From assembly GCA_019509785.1 (NCBI GenBank), contig JAEKLQ010000052.1, forward strand, positions 1 to 64,000: DNA of 64,000 nucleotides, in the 5' to 3' direction. Shown here one piece after another: positions 35,642 through 44,900 of this stretch. The position numbers were made by a program, and so were the translations under genes. Positions within the stretch are counted from its first letter, which is position 1. Each line of letters begins with the position of its first letter. Below the pieces are notes generated by a model. That model made no database searches, had not been told where the DNA came from, and saw only the letters and a program-made list of their open reading frames with translations. The DNA comes from Fibrobacterota bacterium (GTDB lineage: Bacteria > Fibrobacterota > Fibrobacteria > UBA11236).

Positions 35642-36301
35642 TCCTATCCGCTCTTCCATCCACTCCCGGATGTCCCCGACTTCCTCCGGCAGCATGGTAT
35701 GCTCCTTCGGGTACGATTTGAAATCGAGCCGGAGGCCTTGCGCCTTCAGGAATGCGCATTGCGTCTGGGTGACGCGGTAAGGCAGCAAGGGATCCCGTAA
35801 CCCGTGGGTTACCAGGAAGGACTGCTCCCGCGCGACAGGCGAGAAGGCGTCGGGATACTCTTCCTGGAAGGCGAGCCATCCGGATACGCCCACGATTCCG
35901 CCCAAGCGTTTCCCGTAACGCAGTCCGGCGTCCAAGGCCATCAGGCAGCCCTGGCTGAAGCCGAACAGGAAGGTATCGGCGGCGGCGATGCCCTGGGACT
36001 CGAGTTCTCCCAATAGCCCTTGGATAAGGCCACGCGAACGCTTGATGCCGGCGATGGCAGGGCCCATGTCGGCGCCGCCTCCGGTGAAATCGAACCAGCT
36101 GTAGCCCCCGAAATAGTCGTCCGGGGCGTTCACGAGCAGGTAAGACAAGCCGTCCAGGCCCAGCGCGGAAGGCATCCAGGTGAATCCGTTCAGCGAATCG
36201 CCGAGGCCGTGGAAAACCACCATGACCCTCTCGCGCGGGCCCGGGGATTTGGCGGGCACGTATTTATGCGTGAAGAGGCTGGTCCTCAGTATGGCCCCCA
36301 T
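35639..36301 (-). CDS. Alpha/beta hydrolase, phospholipase/carboxylesterase family
   Basis: This 220-aa protein matches the PF02230 esterase family. The oxyanion-side HGLGDS is near residue 31, the nucleophile elbow GFSQG near 117, and the Asp and His of the triad in THGLRDPLLPY and KEHTM. These enzymes hydrolyse short acyl esters or lysophospholipids. There is no signal peptide. The gene starts 4 bases after the htpX stop on the same strand, so the two are probably one operon (htpX first). Confidence 0.88.
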   Translation of the reverse strand: MGAILRTSLFTHKYVPAKSPGPRERVMVVFHGLGDSLNGFTWMPSALGLDGLSYLLVNAPDDYFGGYSWFDFTGGGADMGPAIAGIKRSRGLIQGLLGELESQGIAAADTFLFGFSQGCLMALDAGLRYGKRLGGIVGVSGWLAFQEEYPDAFSPVAREQSFLVTHGLRDPLLPYRVTQTQCAFLKAQGLRLDFKSYPKEHTMLPEEVGDIREWMEERIG

Positions 36302-36304
36302 CCG

Positions 36305-37192
36305 TTAACCTTGGGCCGCTTGCAGGCGCGCGATACGTTCCTCGAGCGGAGGATGGGTGGAGAGCAACGCGAACAGGCCGCCATGCCCGGAGATCTTCAG
36401 GGTGGCCAGGGCGGCGCCGCGGGGATCCTCGACCCGGCGCTCGTAGGCGCGCTGCAGGGCCTGCAAGGCCCCCATCATCCTGCCGCGGCCCGCCACGGCG
36501 GCTCCGCCGGCATCGGCGCGGAACTCGCGCTGCCGCGAGAACCATGCGACCACGAACATGCCCAGGAAGCTGAGTACGGTCTGGAGCAGCATCACCAGCA
36601 TCCAATTGCCTCCGCTCGAGCGCTCCCCGTCGCGATCGCGACCGGAGATGGTGGCGGCGAGGATGCGCGAGAAAAAGATCACGAAGGCGTTGATCACCCC
36701 TTGCAGTAAGGTCATGGTCACCATATCCCCGTTCGCGATATGGGTGATCTCATGACCCAATACGCCTTCGATCTCGTCACTCTCCATGCGTTGCAGAAGC
36801 CCAGTGGAGACGGCCACCAGGGCCCGCCGCTTGGTAGGCCCGGTGGCGAAGGCGTTCAGTTCCGGGCTTTGATAAACTCCCACCTCGGGCAAGGCGGGCA
36901 GGCCCGCTTCGCGCGCCAGGCGATGGACCATTTCCACCAGGCCGGAAAATTCCCCGGGGTTCTCCGGATCGATCACCTGCACGCCCATGGCGAATTTGGC
37001 CATGATGCGGGATAGCCCCAAGGACAGGAAGGCGCCTCCGAACCCCCAAGCCAGGCAAGTGAGAAAGAAGCCGTCGTACCCGCCTCCCATGCCCGAGAGG
37101 TAGCGGCTGAGGCCGGTGAAATGCAGGATGACGGTGAGGGTCAGGACCACCAGGATGTTGGTGGCGATCAGTAAAAAGATGCGCTTGCTCAT
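36305..37192 (-). CDS. htpX: Membrane zinc metalloprotease HtpX
   Basis: This 295-aa inner-membrane protease (M48 family) degrades damaged membrane proteins. It has two N-terminal helices (about 5-25 and 37-60), the zinc motif HEITH near 146-150 with the third ligand in REFRADAGGA near 225, and two helices between them (VINAFVIFFSRILAA and MLLQTVLSFLGMFVVAW). The sequence HIANGDMVTMTLLQGV is typical of HtpX. Length is normal. It is divergent from the TerC gene with 148 bases between starts. Confidence 0.95.
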   Translation of the reverse strand: MSKRIFLLIATNILVVLTLTVILHFTGLSRYLSGMGGGYDGFFLTCLAWGFGGAFLSLGLSRIMAKFAMGVQVIDPENPGEFSGLVEMVHRLAREAGLPALPEVGVYQSPELNAFATGPTKRRALVAVSTGLLQRMESDEIEGVLGHEITHIANGDMVTMTLLQGVINAFVIFFSRILAATISGRDRDGERSSGGNWMLVMLLQTVLSFLGMFVVAWFSRQREFRADAGGAAVAGRGRMMGALQALQRAYERRVEDPRGAALATLKISGHGGLFALLSTHPPLEERIARLQAAQG

Positions 37193-37265
37193 GATGATGG
37201 AATGCTCCTGTCGCCAACGAAAGTATTATTTTGCCCTGATCCGTACCATGCGCGCGCCCGCGATG

Positions 37266-37328
37266 GTTCCAGAATGGAACGAATCCCTTGATTTCGTAGG
37301 CACTCCGGTATTGAAAGCAAAACCGGAG
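37266..37328 (+). promoter_or_regulatory. Structured leader ahead of the TerC-family gene
   Basis: Two hairpins precede the gene: GTTCC/GGAAC (37266-37280, 5-base loop) and CTCCGGT/ACCGGAG (37303-37309 with 37322-37328, 12-base loop). The second ends 4 bases before the AGGAGG ribosome site. TerC genes are often controlled by the manganese-sensing yybP-ykoY riboswitch, but I cannot see its conserved internal loop here, so the leader is only a candidate regulatory structure. Confidence 0.35.
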
Positions 37329-37340
37329 CCAGGAGGATGA

Positions 37341-38072
37341 ATGCACGCTCTCACCAATCCGCAAACCTGGATCAGCCTGTTGACGCTTACCCTTTTGGAG
37401 ATCGTACTCGGCATCGATAACATCGTGTTCATCGCCATCCTGGCGGGAAAGCTGCCGGCCGCCCAGCAGCCCAATGCGCGCCGTTTGGGCCTGGCCGCCG
37501 CCTTGATCACCCGCTTGTTGTTGCTTGCCTCGTTGGCGTGGATCGTCAAGTTGACGCATCCGTTGTTCGCGATCGCGGGAAGGGAAATATCCGGGCGGGA
37601 TCTGGTGCTCATCCTGGGCGGCCTTTTCCTGCTCTACAAGAGCACGACGGAAATCCATGAGAAGATGACGCACGAGGAGGATATCGCGGGCAAGGCCACG
37701 AAGCCGGGGCCCGGGAAAGGGGCCTTCGCGGGCGTCATCATCCAGATCATGTTCCTGGACATCATCTTTTCGCTGGACTCGGTGATCACGGCCGTAGGCA
37801 TGGTAGACAATTTGTACGTAATGATGACCGCAGTCGTGCTCGCCGTGATCCTGATGCTCTTGGCCGTCAATGCCATTAGCCGCTTCGTGACCGAATACCC
37901 GACCATTAAAATGCTGGCTCTATCCTTCCTGATCCTGGTCGGGGTCGCGCTCATCGCCGAAGGCTTGGGAGTGCATATCCCGAAGGGATACATCTACTTC
38001 TCCATGTTCTTCTCCATGGCGGTGGAGAGCCTCAACATCCGTGCCTCCAAGACCCGGAAAAGAAGTCACTGA
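37341..38072 (+). CDS. TerC family integral membrane protein
   Basis: This 243-aa protein has about seven membrane helices and the two TerC signatures: LEIVLGIDNIVFIAIL near 18-34 and FLDIIFSLDSVITAVGM near 138-155, whose Asp residues lie inside the membrane and are thought to bind a metal ion. Family members export manganese or protect exported proteins from mis-metallation; which applies here is unknown. AGGAGG precedes the ATG. The C-terminus is short and basic. Confidence 0.9.
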   Translation: MHALTNPQTWISLLTLTLLEIVLGIDNIVFIAILAGKLPAAQQPNARRLGLAAALITRLLLLASLAWIVKLTHPLFAIAGREISGRDLVLILGGLFLLYKSTTEIHEKMTHEEDIAGKATKPGPGKGAFAGVIIQIMFLDIIFSLDSVITAVGMVDNLYVMMTAVVLAVILMLLAVNAISRFVTEYPTIKMLALSFLILVGVALIAEGLGVHIPKGYIYFSMFFSMAVESLNIRASKTRKRSH

Positions 38073-38264
38073 GCCCAGGGCAATCGCTTTATCGCTCGGG
38101 ATTCCCGGTCGAAGACACGGTTCGGACTTTACCGATTCCTCCGGAGAGTTACCTTTCCGTCCGTGTCAAAGTTACCAATACCTCCCTGCCGGTATTCCTT
38201 ACGTTCTGAATCAGGGAAGGGTCCAGGCCGAATCGGCGGGTGCACGGCCCGGAACGGGATTAGG

Positions 38265-38609
38265 ATGATCTTGAGCATGGCCGGACCTGGACTAAAGACC
38301 CGAACTTCGCCGCCAGTTCGCTTTGCCTTGGCGGCCCTGGCTTTTTCCGCCCTGCTTTGCCTATCCGCCTGCAAAGTCCCCGAGCAGCGCCAGGCCTTCT
38401 ACCCCAACGGCTTCCTCAAAGAGCGGTATTGGGTCTATCAGGAAGGCGGGCGCGAGGTGATGAACGGACTCTATACCGGGTATTTCCCCAACGGGGAGCC
38501 TCAAGTGGAGATCCTCTACCGGGACGGTTCCGAAGTCACCAAGACCTACTTCTCCGAGCAAGGCGCCGTGGTGGGTACGGTCGACCTCGCCTCCCTACGC
38601 GAACCATAG
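38265..38609 (+). CDS. Small lipoprotein with a MORN-like repeat
   Basis: This roughly 114-aa protein has a signal sequence ending in LSAC (Cys near residue 35). The mature part repeats a pattern of aromatic and Gly residues (FYPNGFLKERYWV, GLYTGYFPNGEPQVEILY) that resembles MORN_2 repeats, beta-hairpin units found in surface and toxin-linked proteins. The start is uncertain: the ATG at 38265 and the ATG at 38277 (after AGGA) both keep the signal peptide. It stands alone after the TerC gene. Confidence 0.6.
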   Translation: MILSMAGPGLKTRTSPPVRFALAALAFSALLCLSACKVPEQRQAFYPNGFLKERYWVYQEGGREVMNGLYTGYFPNGEPQVEILYRDGSEVTKTYFSEQGAVVGTVDLASLREP

Positions 38610-39131
38610 CGAAGATTCATCATGGGTAGCTTAGCGGTTACCCGATCGCCTGAGTGCCTTCGCTTTGACGCGGCCTTCCGTTTTCGAGGCACGGTACGCC
38701 GACGCCGCGACGCGCATGGTTTTGGAGACGGAAACCATATATCGGTGTAGAACCAGCGCAAGTAAAAAGGACACGAAGCCGGAATGTGGCGGGTGCTTTT
38801 TGAGGGCGCGGCAAGCGTCTTCGCGAGCGCGCGCCGAACCGCGATTTTAAAAGGTAAAATCATGGTAAATTGTGCCGCGCGACCCTGTGGGTTTGCAACG
38901 CGATTTCGCTTACTTTGACTCATTAATATCATGCGCGATTCGGGGAGGCTTACGAGGGGTAGCCTACAGGTTGCGGGGGCTGGGATCGCATTCCAGGCCC
39001 CGGATTCCCGCGACGACGCATCGGCTGAGCGACTCTTCCGGTTCACAGACTGGCCGGACTCACCACAAGCACGCAAGCGAGCAGGGACTACGACATTGAG
39101 CAACAAGTTCGAGAACGGCAAAGGGGCTTCC
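38610..39131. other. 522-base region without a clear gene, upstream of the HA-repeat gene
   Basis: Short open frames exist on both strands, but none has a recognisable protein or ribosome site. Composition is locally AT-richer than the surroundings around 38740-38770 and 38845-38930 (several TAAAA and TTTT runs). A 5-bp hairpin GGGTA/TACCC lies near 38625. It probably contains the promoter of the HA-repeat gene, though I found no convincing -35/-10 pair. An in-frame TTG at 39096 with AGGGA upstream could extend the next gene by 12 codons. Confidence 0.4.
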
Positions 39132-39983
39132 ATGGGCGGCTTCGCGACCCGTTGGGATGAGCAGTGGGTGCGCCAGTACGGCCACCTGGTGCGATACCGT
39201 CTGAAGTACAACGATTCTTGGCCATCAACCCTAGAGGAATTCCCCAAGGGCAATCGGCTGGGGCAATGGGCGCATCGCCAGCGCGATCTGCATGGCCGCA
39301 GTAAGCTCGAAACCAACCGGGTGAAGCTGCTGAACAAATTGGATTTCCCTTGGGAAAAGCCGGATGAGCGGGAGTCCCACTGGACGCGCCAATTCCAGTA
39401 CTTGAAGGATTACCGCAAGGCCCATCCCGGCGAGTGGCCTTTCGCCCGCGAGGAATTCCCCAAAGGCAATCGCCTGGGCCTATGGGTATGGCGGCAGCGC
39501 CAGAACCACGCCCGCAAGAAGCTCGGGAAGGATCGCCAGCAAATCCTCCTCAAGATGGGGTTCCCGCTGGTGTTGCCCGACAGTTGGGAAAGCCATTTCC
39601 AGACCTTGAAGGAGTATCGCGCCAAGCATCCGGGGCGTTGGCCCAAGGCCCGCGAAGAGTTCCCCGCCGGTAATCGGCTGGGGCTATGGTGCCATCTGCA
39701 ACGCTGCGCCTACAAGGCCGACAAGCTGGACCCGGATCGCGCGTCCAAGTTGAACCGCATCGGTTTCCAGTGGAGCGTGAAAAACCTCGGTTGGATGCGT
39801 TACTACGAGATGCTGAGGGATTACAAGAAGCGGAATCCCGCCAAGTGGCCGACCCTGGAGGCCGCCGCGCTCGAGGACAAGAAGCTCATTTCCTGGTGCA
39901 GCGCGCAGCGCCACAAGCGTAAGCTGAAGAAGCTCGATAAGGAAAAAATCGATCTGCTCAACAAGCTCGGCTTCCGCTGGTAG
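39132..39983 (+). CDS. Protein composed of four helicase-associated (HA) repeats
   Basis: This 283-aa protein consists almost wholly of four HA domains (PF03457) of about 65-70 residues, near 8-75, 80-147, 149-213 and 216-283. Each has an aromatic/Tyr helix, a Pro-x-x-Trp-Pro turn, EEFPKGNRLGLW and QR, ending LLNKLGF. In other bacteria and algae these repeats are fused to superfamily 2 helicases and are thought to bind nucleic acid; here there is no helicase. The ATG at 39132 follows AAGGGG. The protein is strongly basic. Its role is unknown. Confidence 0.85.
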   Translation: MGGFATRWDEQWVRQYGHLVRYRLKYNDSWPSTLEEFPKGNRLGQWAHRQRDLHGRSKLETNRVKLLNKLDFPWEKPDERESHWTRQFQYLKDYRKAHPGEWPFAREEFPKGNRLGLWVWRQRQNHARKKLGKDRQQILLKMGFPLVLPDSWESHFQTLKEYRAKHPGRWPKAREEFPAGNRLGLWCHLQRCAYKADKLDPDRASKLNRIGFQWSVKNLGWMRYYEMLRDYKKRNPAKWPTLEAAALEDKKLISWCSAQRHKRKLKKLDKEKIDLLNKLGFRW

Positions 39984-40040
39984 GGTGGATCCGCATGACG
40001 ACCAGCAATCGTTGTGTATTCCATTTCCAGCCAGGGATTT

Positions 40041-41972
40041 TCAGAATCCCGCTTCCAAACTGAATTGCTGCCCCCCGGCCAGGGGGGCATCCTCCTCAAG
40101 GCCGAACTCGAAGGCGTAGTCGAGGGACAGGCGCATCTTTAGCCCCGCTTCCTTGAGCCCGTCCGTGTCCAGCCCGAAGCCTACGGAAATGGCGCGGACC
40201 GTTTCGCGCCCGAAGGTTTCGTGCAACCCGCCGCGCAAGGCCAGCACGTCCCATAACGTCTCCTCGCCACCCACCCGCAAATGATCCGCCTGATCGGCCC
40301 AGATCCCCTTCTGCCCGTCGAGGAGGAATATCAGGCCGTGATCGGCCCGGTAGGCTGCGCCGACCTTCCATTCGACCGGCAAGATCTCGCCGTAAGATCG
40401 ATCGGTGAAGGTGTTCTGGTGACGCAGGAATCCGAATGCGTCGCGTACGGAAAGGGCGGCCGTGATGCGTTCGCTCAAGGGCGCCTGCACGCCGAAATCC
40501 CATCCCATCCCGTAACTGTGCCCGGTGGAGCGATCCTGCCCGGTTCCGTCCATGCCGGCTTGGGCCAGGTAGAGCTTGGCCTGGGCTCCGGCCTTCACGC
40601 CATCCCACGCCGGCCAGAGCATCCCGAGATCGCAGGCCAGGGTCCCGAACACCGTGGTTTCGTTCGCGAGGCCGTCGCCTTCGTATTGCGCGCCTAGCCC
40701 CTGGTGCCAGCCTCGGAACAACGGGCCCGCGTAAGCGACGAAGAAGGAAGGCGTCCCGTCGGGCAGGCTCCGCTTGGCCATGACCACGTTTTCCCGCTGG
40801 GCCTGGGCCACGCCGGCCGGGTTCATGAGGAGGGAGATCCCGTCCGCGACGGCCGCCACCCCCGCGCCGCCCATGGCGGCGAAGCGCGCGCCGAGGGCGG
40901 GGGAAGCGAAGAACCCGCGTAAGTAGGAAGACGGGCCGGAAGCCGATGCCAAATCGCCCGCGGGCCGGGACGAATTGTCGTCGGCGCCCAGGAGTTGGCC
41001 TTGCGCATACGCCAAAGCCGCGCCGGCCGCGACCAGGCCGGCGCCGGTCCAACCGGTGCGGGCGCGATGGTCGAGGGAATCCTTGGGGTTGAGCCAAGGG
41101 ATGGAGCGCCACGGGCCCGTGGCGAAGAGCGCGCCTTCGATGCTTGGGCCTTCGCGAACTGAAAGGCGATCGGTATCGCGAGCGGAGTCGCGATCGTAAT
41201 CAGGGTTCCGATCGGGATCAGAGTTCCGATCGGGATCGGCCAGGCGCAGTCCCGCTTCCCGCGCGAAAGGGATAAGGCCGCCGGGCACGGCTTCGGACCA
41301 AACTTGCAAGGCGCGGCGGATGACTCCGCCCTGGGCCTGGGCCAGCACCAGCCGCAGGACCCATTGCGAGTCGCGCAAGGCGAGATGGGACGAGAGCACG
41401 AGCGGCACGGGGGCGGAGGCCGCGGCCCGGGCCACGCAGCGCGCCTCGAAGCAGGCGGAGGGAAGGCTTCCGCCGGGCCAGGCTTGCGAGGCCGCCTCTT
41501 GGGTGAGGATGCGAAAACGGCCGGACTCGGCCAGACCCAGGCGCAGGCCCGCGGCGGCTTGGGCCAGGGCGCCGGTATCGAGCCCGGTTACGGCCATCGG
41601 AAGCATGATAAGGCCGGGAGCGGTTCCGGAATCGGCAAATGGTCCGTCGGCGGGGCGGGCTTGTGGATGGGGCGCGACCTTGCGTGCGGAGACCGCGCTG
41701 TCGGCGACGGAGTCGAAGGCGTCGAAGCTTCCGATGTCTGCGCTATCGGACGGCGCGGCCGGGCCTGGCGCTTGGGCCGGGGTCGGGGTCGGGGTACGGG
41801 CGGGGGGCGCGGTTTGAGCCGGGGCCGGACGAGGATCGTCCCAAGCCGCCAGTCGCGGGTCTTCCGCCGCCGACCACCGGGCTTCCGGTTGGGCGAAAGT
41901 GAGGGTCGCGAATACGGAGCAAGCGGCAACGGCCGCGCCGGCCCGGATCGAAATGCCGCTTATCCGGTTCAC
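40041..41972 (-). CDS. PorV/UPF0164-like outer-membrane beta-barrel with N-terminal periplasmic region
   Basis: This 643-aa exported protein has a signal peptide (to about residue 27), a Pro/Ala-rich low-complexity region (45-75), a periplasmic domain (115-240) and an Asp/Arg repeat (DPDRNSDPDRNPDYDRD). The C-terminal half (from about 350) is a beta-barrel beginning GARFAAMGGAGVAAVADG and MNPAGVAQAQ, the signature of PorV-type proteins, and ends in Phe (LEAGF). In T9SS bacteria PorV carries secreted proteins to the attachment complex. It is the last gene of a three-gene operon and overlaps the preceding gene by 4 bases. Confidence 0.8.
   Translation of the reverse strand: MNRISGISIRAGAAVAACSVFATLTFAQPEARWSAAEDPRLAAWDDPRPAPAQTAPPARTPTPTPAQAPGPAAPSDSADIGSFDAFDSVADSAVSARKVAPHPQARPADGPFADSGTAPGLIMLPMAVTGLDTGALAQAAAGLRLGLAESGRFRILTQEAASQAWPGGSLPSACFEARCVARAAASAPVPLVLSSHLALRDSQWVLRLVLAQAQGGVIRRALQVWSEAVPGGLIPFAREAGLRLADPDRNSDPDRNPDYDRDSARDTDRLSVREGPSIEGALFATGPWRSIPWLNPKDSLDHRARTGWTGAGLVAAGAALAYAQGQLLGADDNSSRPAGDLASASGPSSYLRGFFASPALGARFAAMGGAGVAAVADGISLLMNPAGVAQAQRENVVMAKRSLPDGTPSFFVAYAGPLFRGWHQGLGAQYEGDGLANETTVFGTLACDLGMLWPAWDGVKAGAQAKLYLAQAGMDGTGQDRSTGHSYGMGWDFGVQAPLSERITAALSVRDAFGFLRHQNTFTDRSYGEILPVEWKVGAAYRADHGLIFLLDGQKGIWADQADHLRVGGEETLWDVLALRGGLHETFGRETVRAISVGFGLDTDGLKEAGLKMRLSLDYAFEFGLEEDAPLAGGQQFSLEAGF
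41204..41239. repeat. 18-bp tandem repeat in the PorV-like gene
   Basis: Two 18-base units (41204-41221 and 41222-41239) differ at two positions and each contains the palindrome CCGATCGG. They encode the repeated Asp-Pro-Asp-Arg-Asn-Ser type peptide between the periplasmic region and the barrel. The period equals that of the repeats in trpF and the ABC ATPase gene. Confidence 0.75.
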
Positions 41973-44900
41973 CGGTACACCACCACCGGCTTCAAGGTGT
42001 AACGGGTGCGCGTGGATCCCGTCGCGTTCACGGCGACTTCCAGCAGGTACCGGCCATTGCGCGCCCAGCGTCCGCCGTCGGCCTTGCCGTCCCAGTAGAA
42101 ATCCACCGGCCCCTTGGGAACGGTCTTATGATCGACCAGGATCCGCAGCAGTTCCCCGTCCAAGGTGTAGATCTTCAGCGTCAGGGTAACCTCGGAGCTA
42201 CGATCCGATTCGGGTTCCACGCGGATGCGGGCCCCGTATTGGGTGTTCCCATCCCGGGAGGCCAGGACCAGCGGGCTGAACGGATTCGGGGTGATGCTCA
42301 CCTGGCCCGCCGTGAGCGGCCGCGAAGCGCCCAGCAGGCCGTAATAGCTGCCGTCCAGATCGGCGATGTCGGCGGAGAGGACGGCTTCCCCGAAGCTATT
42401 GGTGTCGTCGACGGCGGAATCGGCCAAGGCCATCCAATCCAGCTTCAGGGCATAGAAGCGCTTGAGCGTATGCGACCGGCCCCCGGTGGGGATCCCGATG
42501 GAGATGCGCGGCTTCTTGGCGAAGGCGGCTCCCAACGGGTTGGCGATTTCCCACAGCGGCCCGTCGATGGCGTAGTCGCGCCCGCTGGAGAAGGATTTGG
42601 CCACGCTCCGCCGGAACAATCGCAAGGTCGCTTGGGGCTTATCGGCGAAGGCGGAATCGGGTACGCGCAGTTCGAAGCGTTTGTCGTGGAAGAAGAGGCG
42701 GGCGCTATCGCCGGCGCGCAGCGTTTGGCCCACGTTCAGGCCGCGCGTAGCCGAGTCGCGTTCGGCGCCCAACTCGGTTGCCGCCTCCGATCCGTCGGGA
42801 TTGGACTGGCGCGCGATCACCCGCAAGGGCCCGATGAAACGGGGGTCGAGGGCGACGCGCATCTCGGACACGGTTCCGGCTTCGGGAGGATCGAGGCTGA
42901 AGGCGGGATCGGCCGCCAACTCGACGGCAGGCGTCAGGGTGGTATCGAAGCCGGTGACGAACAGGCCGAAAGGCGCCGGCGCATTGATGGCCTGGGTTTG
43001 GCCCAGGCTGGAAGACAGGACGAGTTTGTTGGCCTGCGCGTCCACCACCTTCGCCGGCAGGCTCAGGCTCTGTTCTACTCCGTCCAGGGTAACGCTCACG
43101 CGCAAGGAATCCCAAACCGCCGCCGCGGCGCGAAGGGACCCGCCCCGTTTGGCGGCCGCCCGGATGGGCGTGCCCGCGGTGGGCGCGGCGGTCTGGTAGG
43201 TCAAGGTGCGCTTAGAACGCTTATCGAGCTTCATGGACAAGGCGGAGTCGGCTTCCCAATGGATCTCCGCTTTGGCATCGACCAGGGAATCGAGGCGGCG
43301 GCCGGCGGCATCGTAGGCATGCAGGTAGAGATGGCCTTTGGTCCGCGCGGGAAGGCGGAGGCTGTCGCCGGAGGACAGTTTGAGGAAAGCCAGTTCGCGG
43401 GAAGGCTCGACATCGGCCTGGAAGCGCCGCGCGGCGTCCTGGTTGGAATAGAGAAGCCCGCCCGACTTGATGCGGAACCAATAGGTGAGCCTTCCCCCCT
43501 GGGGTGCGGGGCGGAATTTGAAGAAACGCGGTCCCGCGGGCCCGAACAATTGCGCCGATGGAACGCGGAAGGTATCGGCGGGGGCGCCGTAGCCATAGAT
43601 GATTTGCACCGAGTCCAGGCGGGCTTGGGCTTGCAACGCCACCTCGACTTGGCCGTCGTTGAACGCGAGCGGAGCGGGGTGATGCGCGAAGGGAAAGGCC
43701 AGGTTGACGATGGTATCGGCGGCGCCGGACGCGGCCAGGGAGAAGGCGTAACGGGAAAGCGGGATCAAATCGCCGCTGTCGGGAACGGCATCCAAGGTAT
43801 AGGTGCCGCCCGCCGCGGGCCCGAACTTCGCGCCGGCGGCCACTTGGGTCGCTTGCGGGGTGATCAGCCGAACGCTTCCCTTCACCGCCTGTCCACCGGC
43901 CGCGAAGGCGAAGGTCAAGGTCTTGGTGGCCTTCTTGAGGGTCAGATCCTGGCCGGTCTTCCAAAGGCCGTCCTTGATGATTACCGTGGGCTCGGCGTCG
44001 GGGCCGTAACCCCTGATGCCGCAGGCGAGGCGATAGGTTCCGTCCGGGACGCCGTCGAGGGAATAGGCCATGGCGCCCGCTTCCCCGGGGACAGGGGCCG
44101 ATTGCGGGACGGCCGTAGCCGCTACGGCCAAGGTAGCGGCATCGAGCAGGGAGATCGTCACCGCGGCGGGATCCAGGACCGTATCCGGGGTAACGTGCAG
44201 GGTACCTTGGACGGAAGCGAAGCCCCGCAGGGAAAGGTCCGCGGCGTAGGTGGAACGCTGGGCGGCCACCCGCAGGACGGCCGAATCCGGGAGGCCCTTC
44301 CCGGCCTTGCTGGCGCGTACCAGGTATACCCCGGTATCCGCCGAGAAGGAGAATTCGCCGCGCAGATCGGCATCGGCCCTTTGCTCCCCGCCGCGGACGC
44401 GGTCGACAAGCTCGACCGAGGCCCCGGGCAAAGGCGCGGACTGCGGCGCGCCGGCGGTCGGCCAGGTGAGCAACGATACCCGGCCTTTCACGAGCGAAGC
44501 GCCCGACGTGAGGGCGAAGGCCAGGGACGCGGCATCGGTGAGCTGCACCGCCTTGGTATCGGAGGCGAAGCCGGCGCGGGAGGCGGTGACGGAGTAGGCG
44601 CCGGGCGACAGGAAAGCGGAAAAGCTTCCCTTGTCGTCGCTACGCAAGGCGCGGACGACGGCGCCGGCCGCGGTCTTCACCGTCACGTCGCAACCGGACA
44701 TGGGCGCGCCCTTGTCGTTGGAAACCGTACCGGTCAAGGCGGACTGCGCTTGGGTAAGGACGAGTTTCCCCAGATCCAAGTCCTTGCCCGCGGCCACGGT
44801 CACCAGGGTATCTGGCCGGGACTGGTAATCGGGCTTGGCGATGGAAATGGCATAGGTCCCCGGGGATAAGCCCAGCAGGAAAAAGCCCTGCGCATCGGAC

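Noticed and set aside
42128-44869. A 913-codon open frame antisense to the giant secreted protein gene
   Set aside because: The opposite strand encodes clear carboxypeptidase-regulatory-like domains; the antisense translation is Arg/Gly/Asp-rich without homology, a normal effect of high GC in the third codon position.
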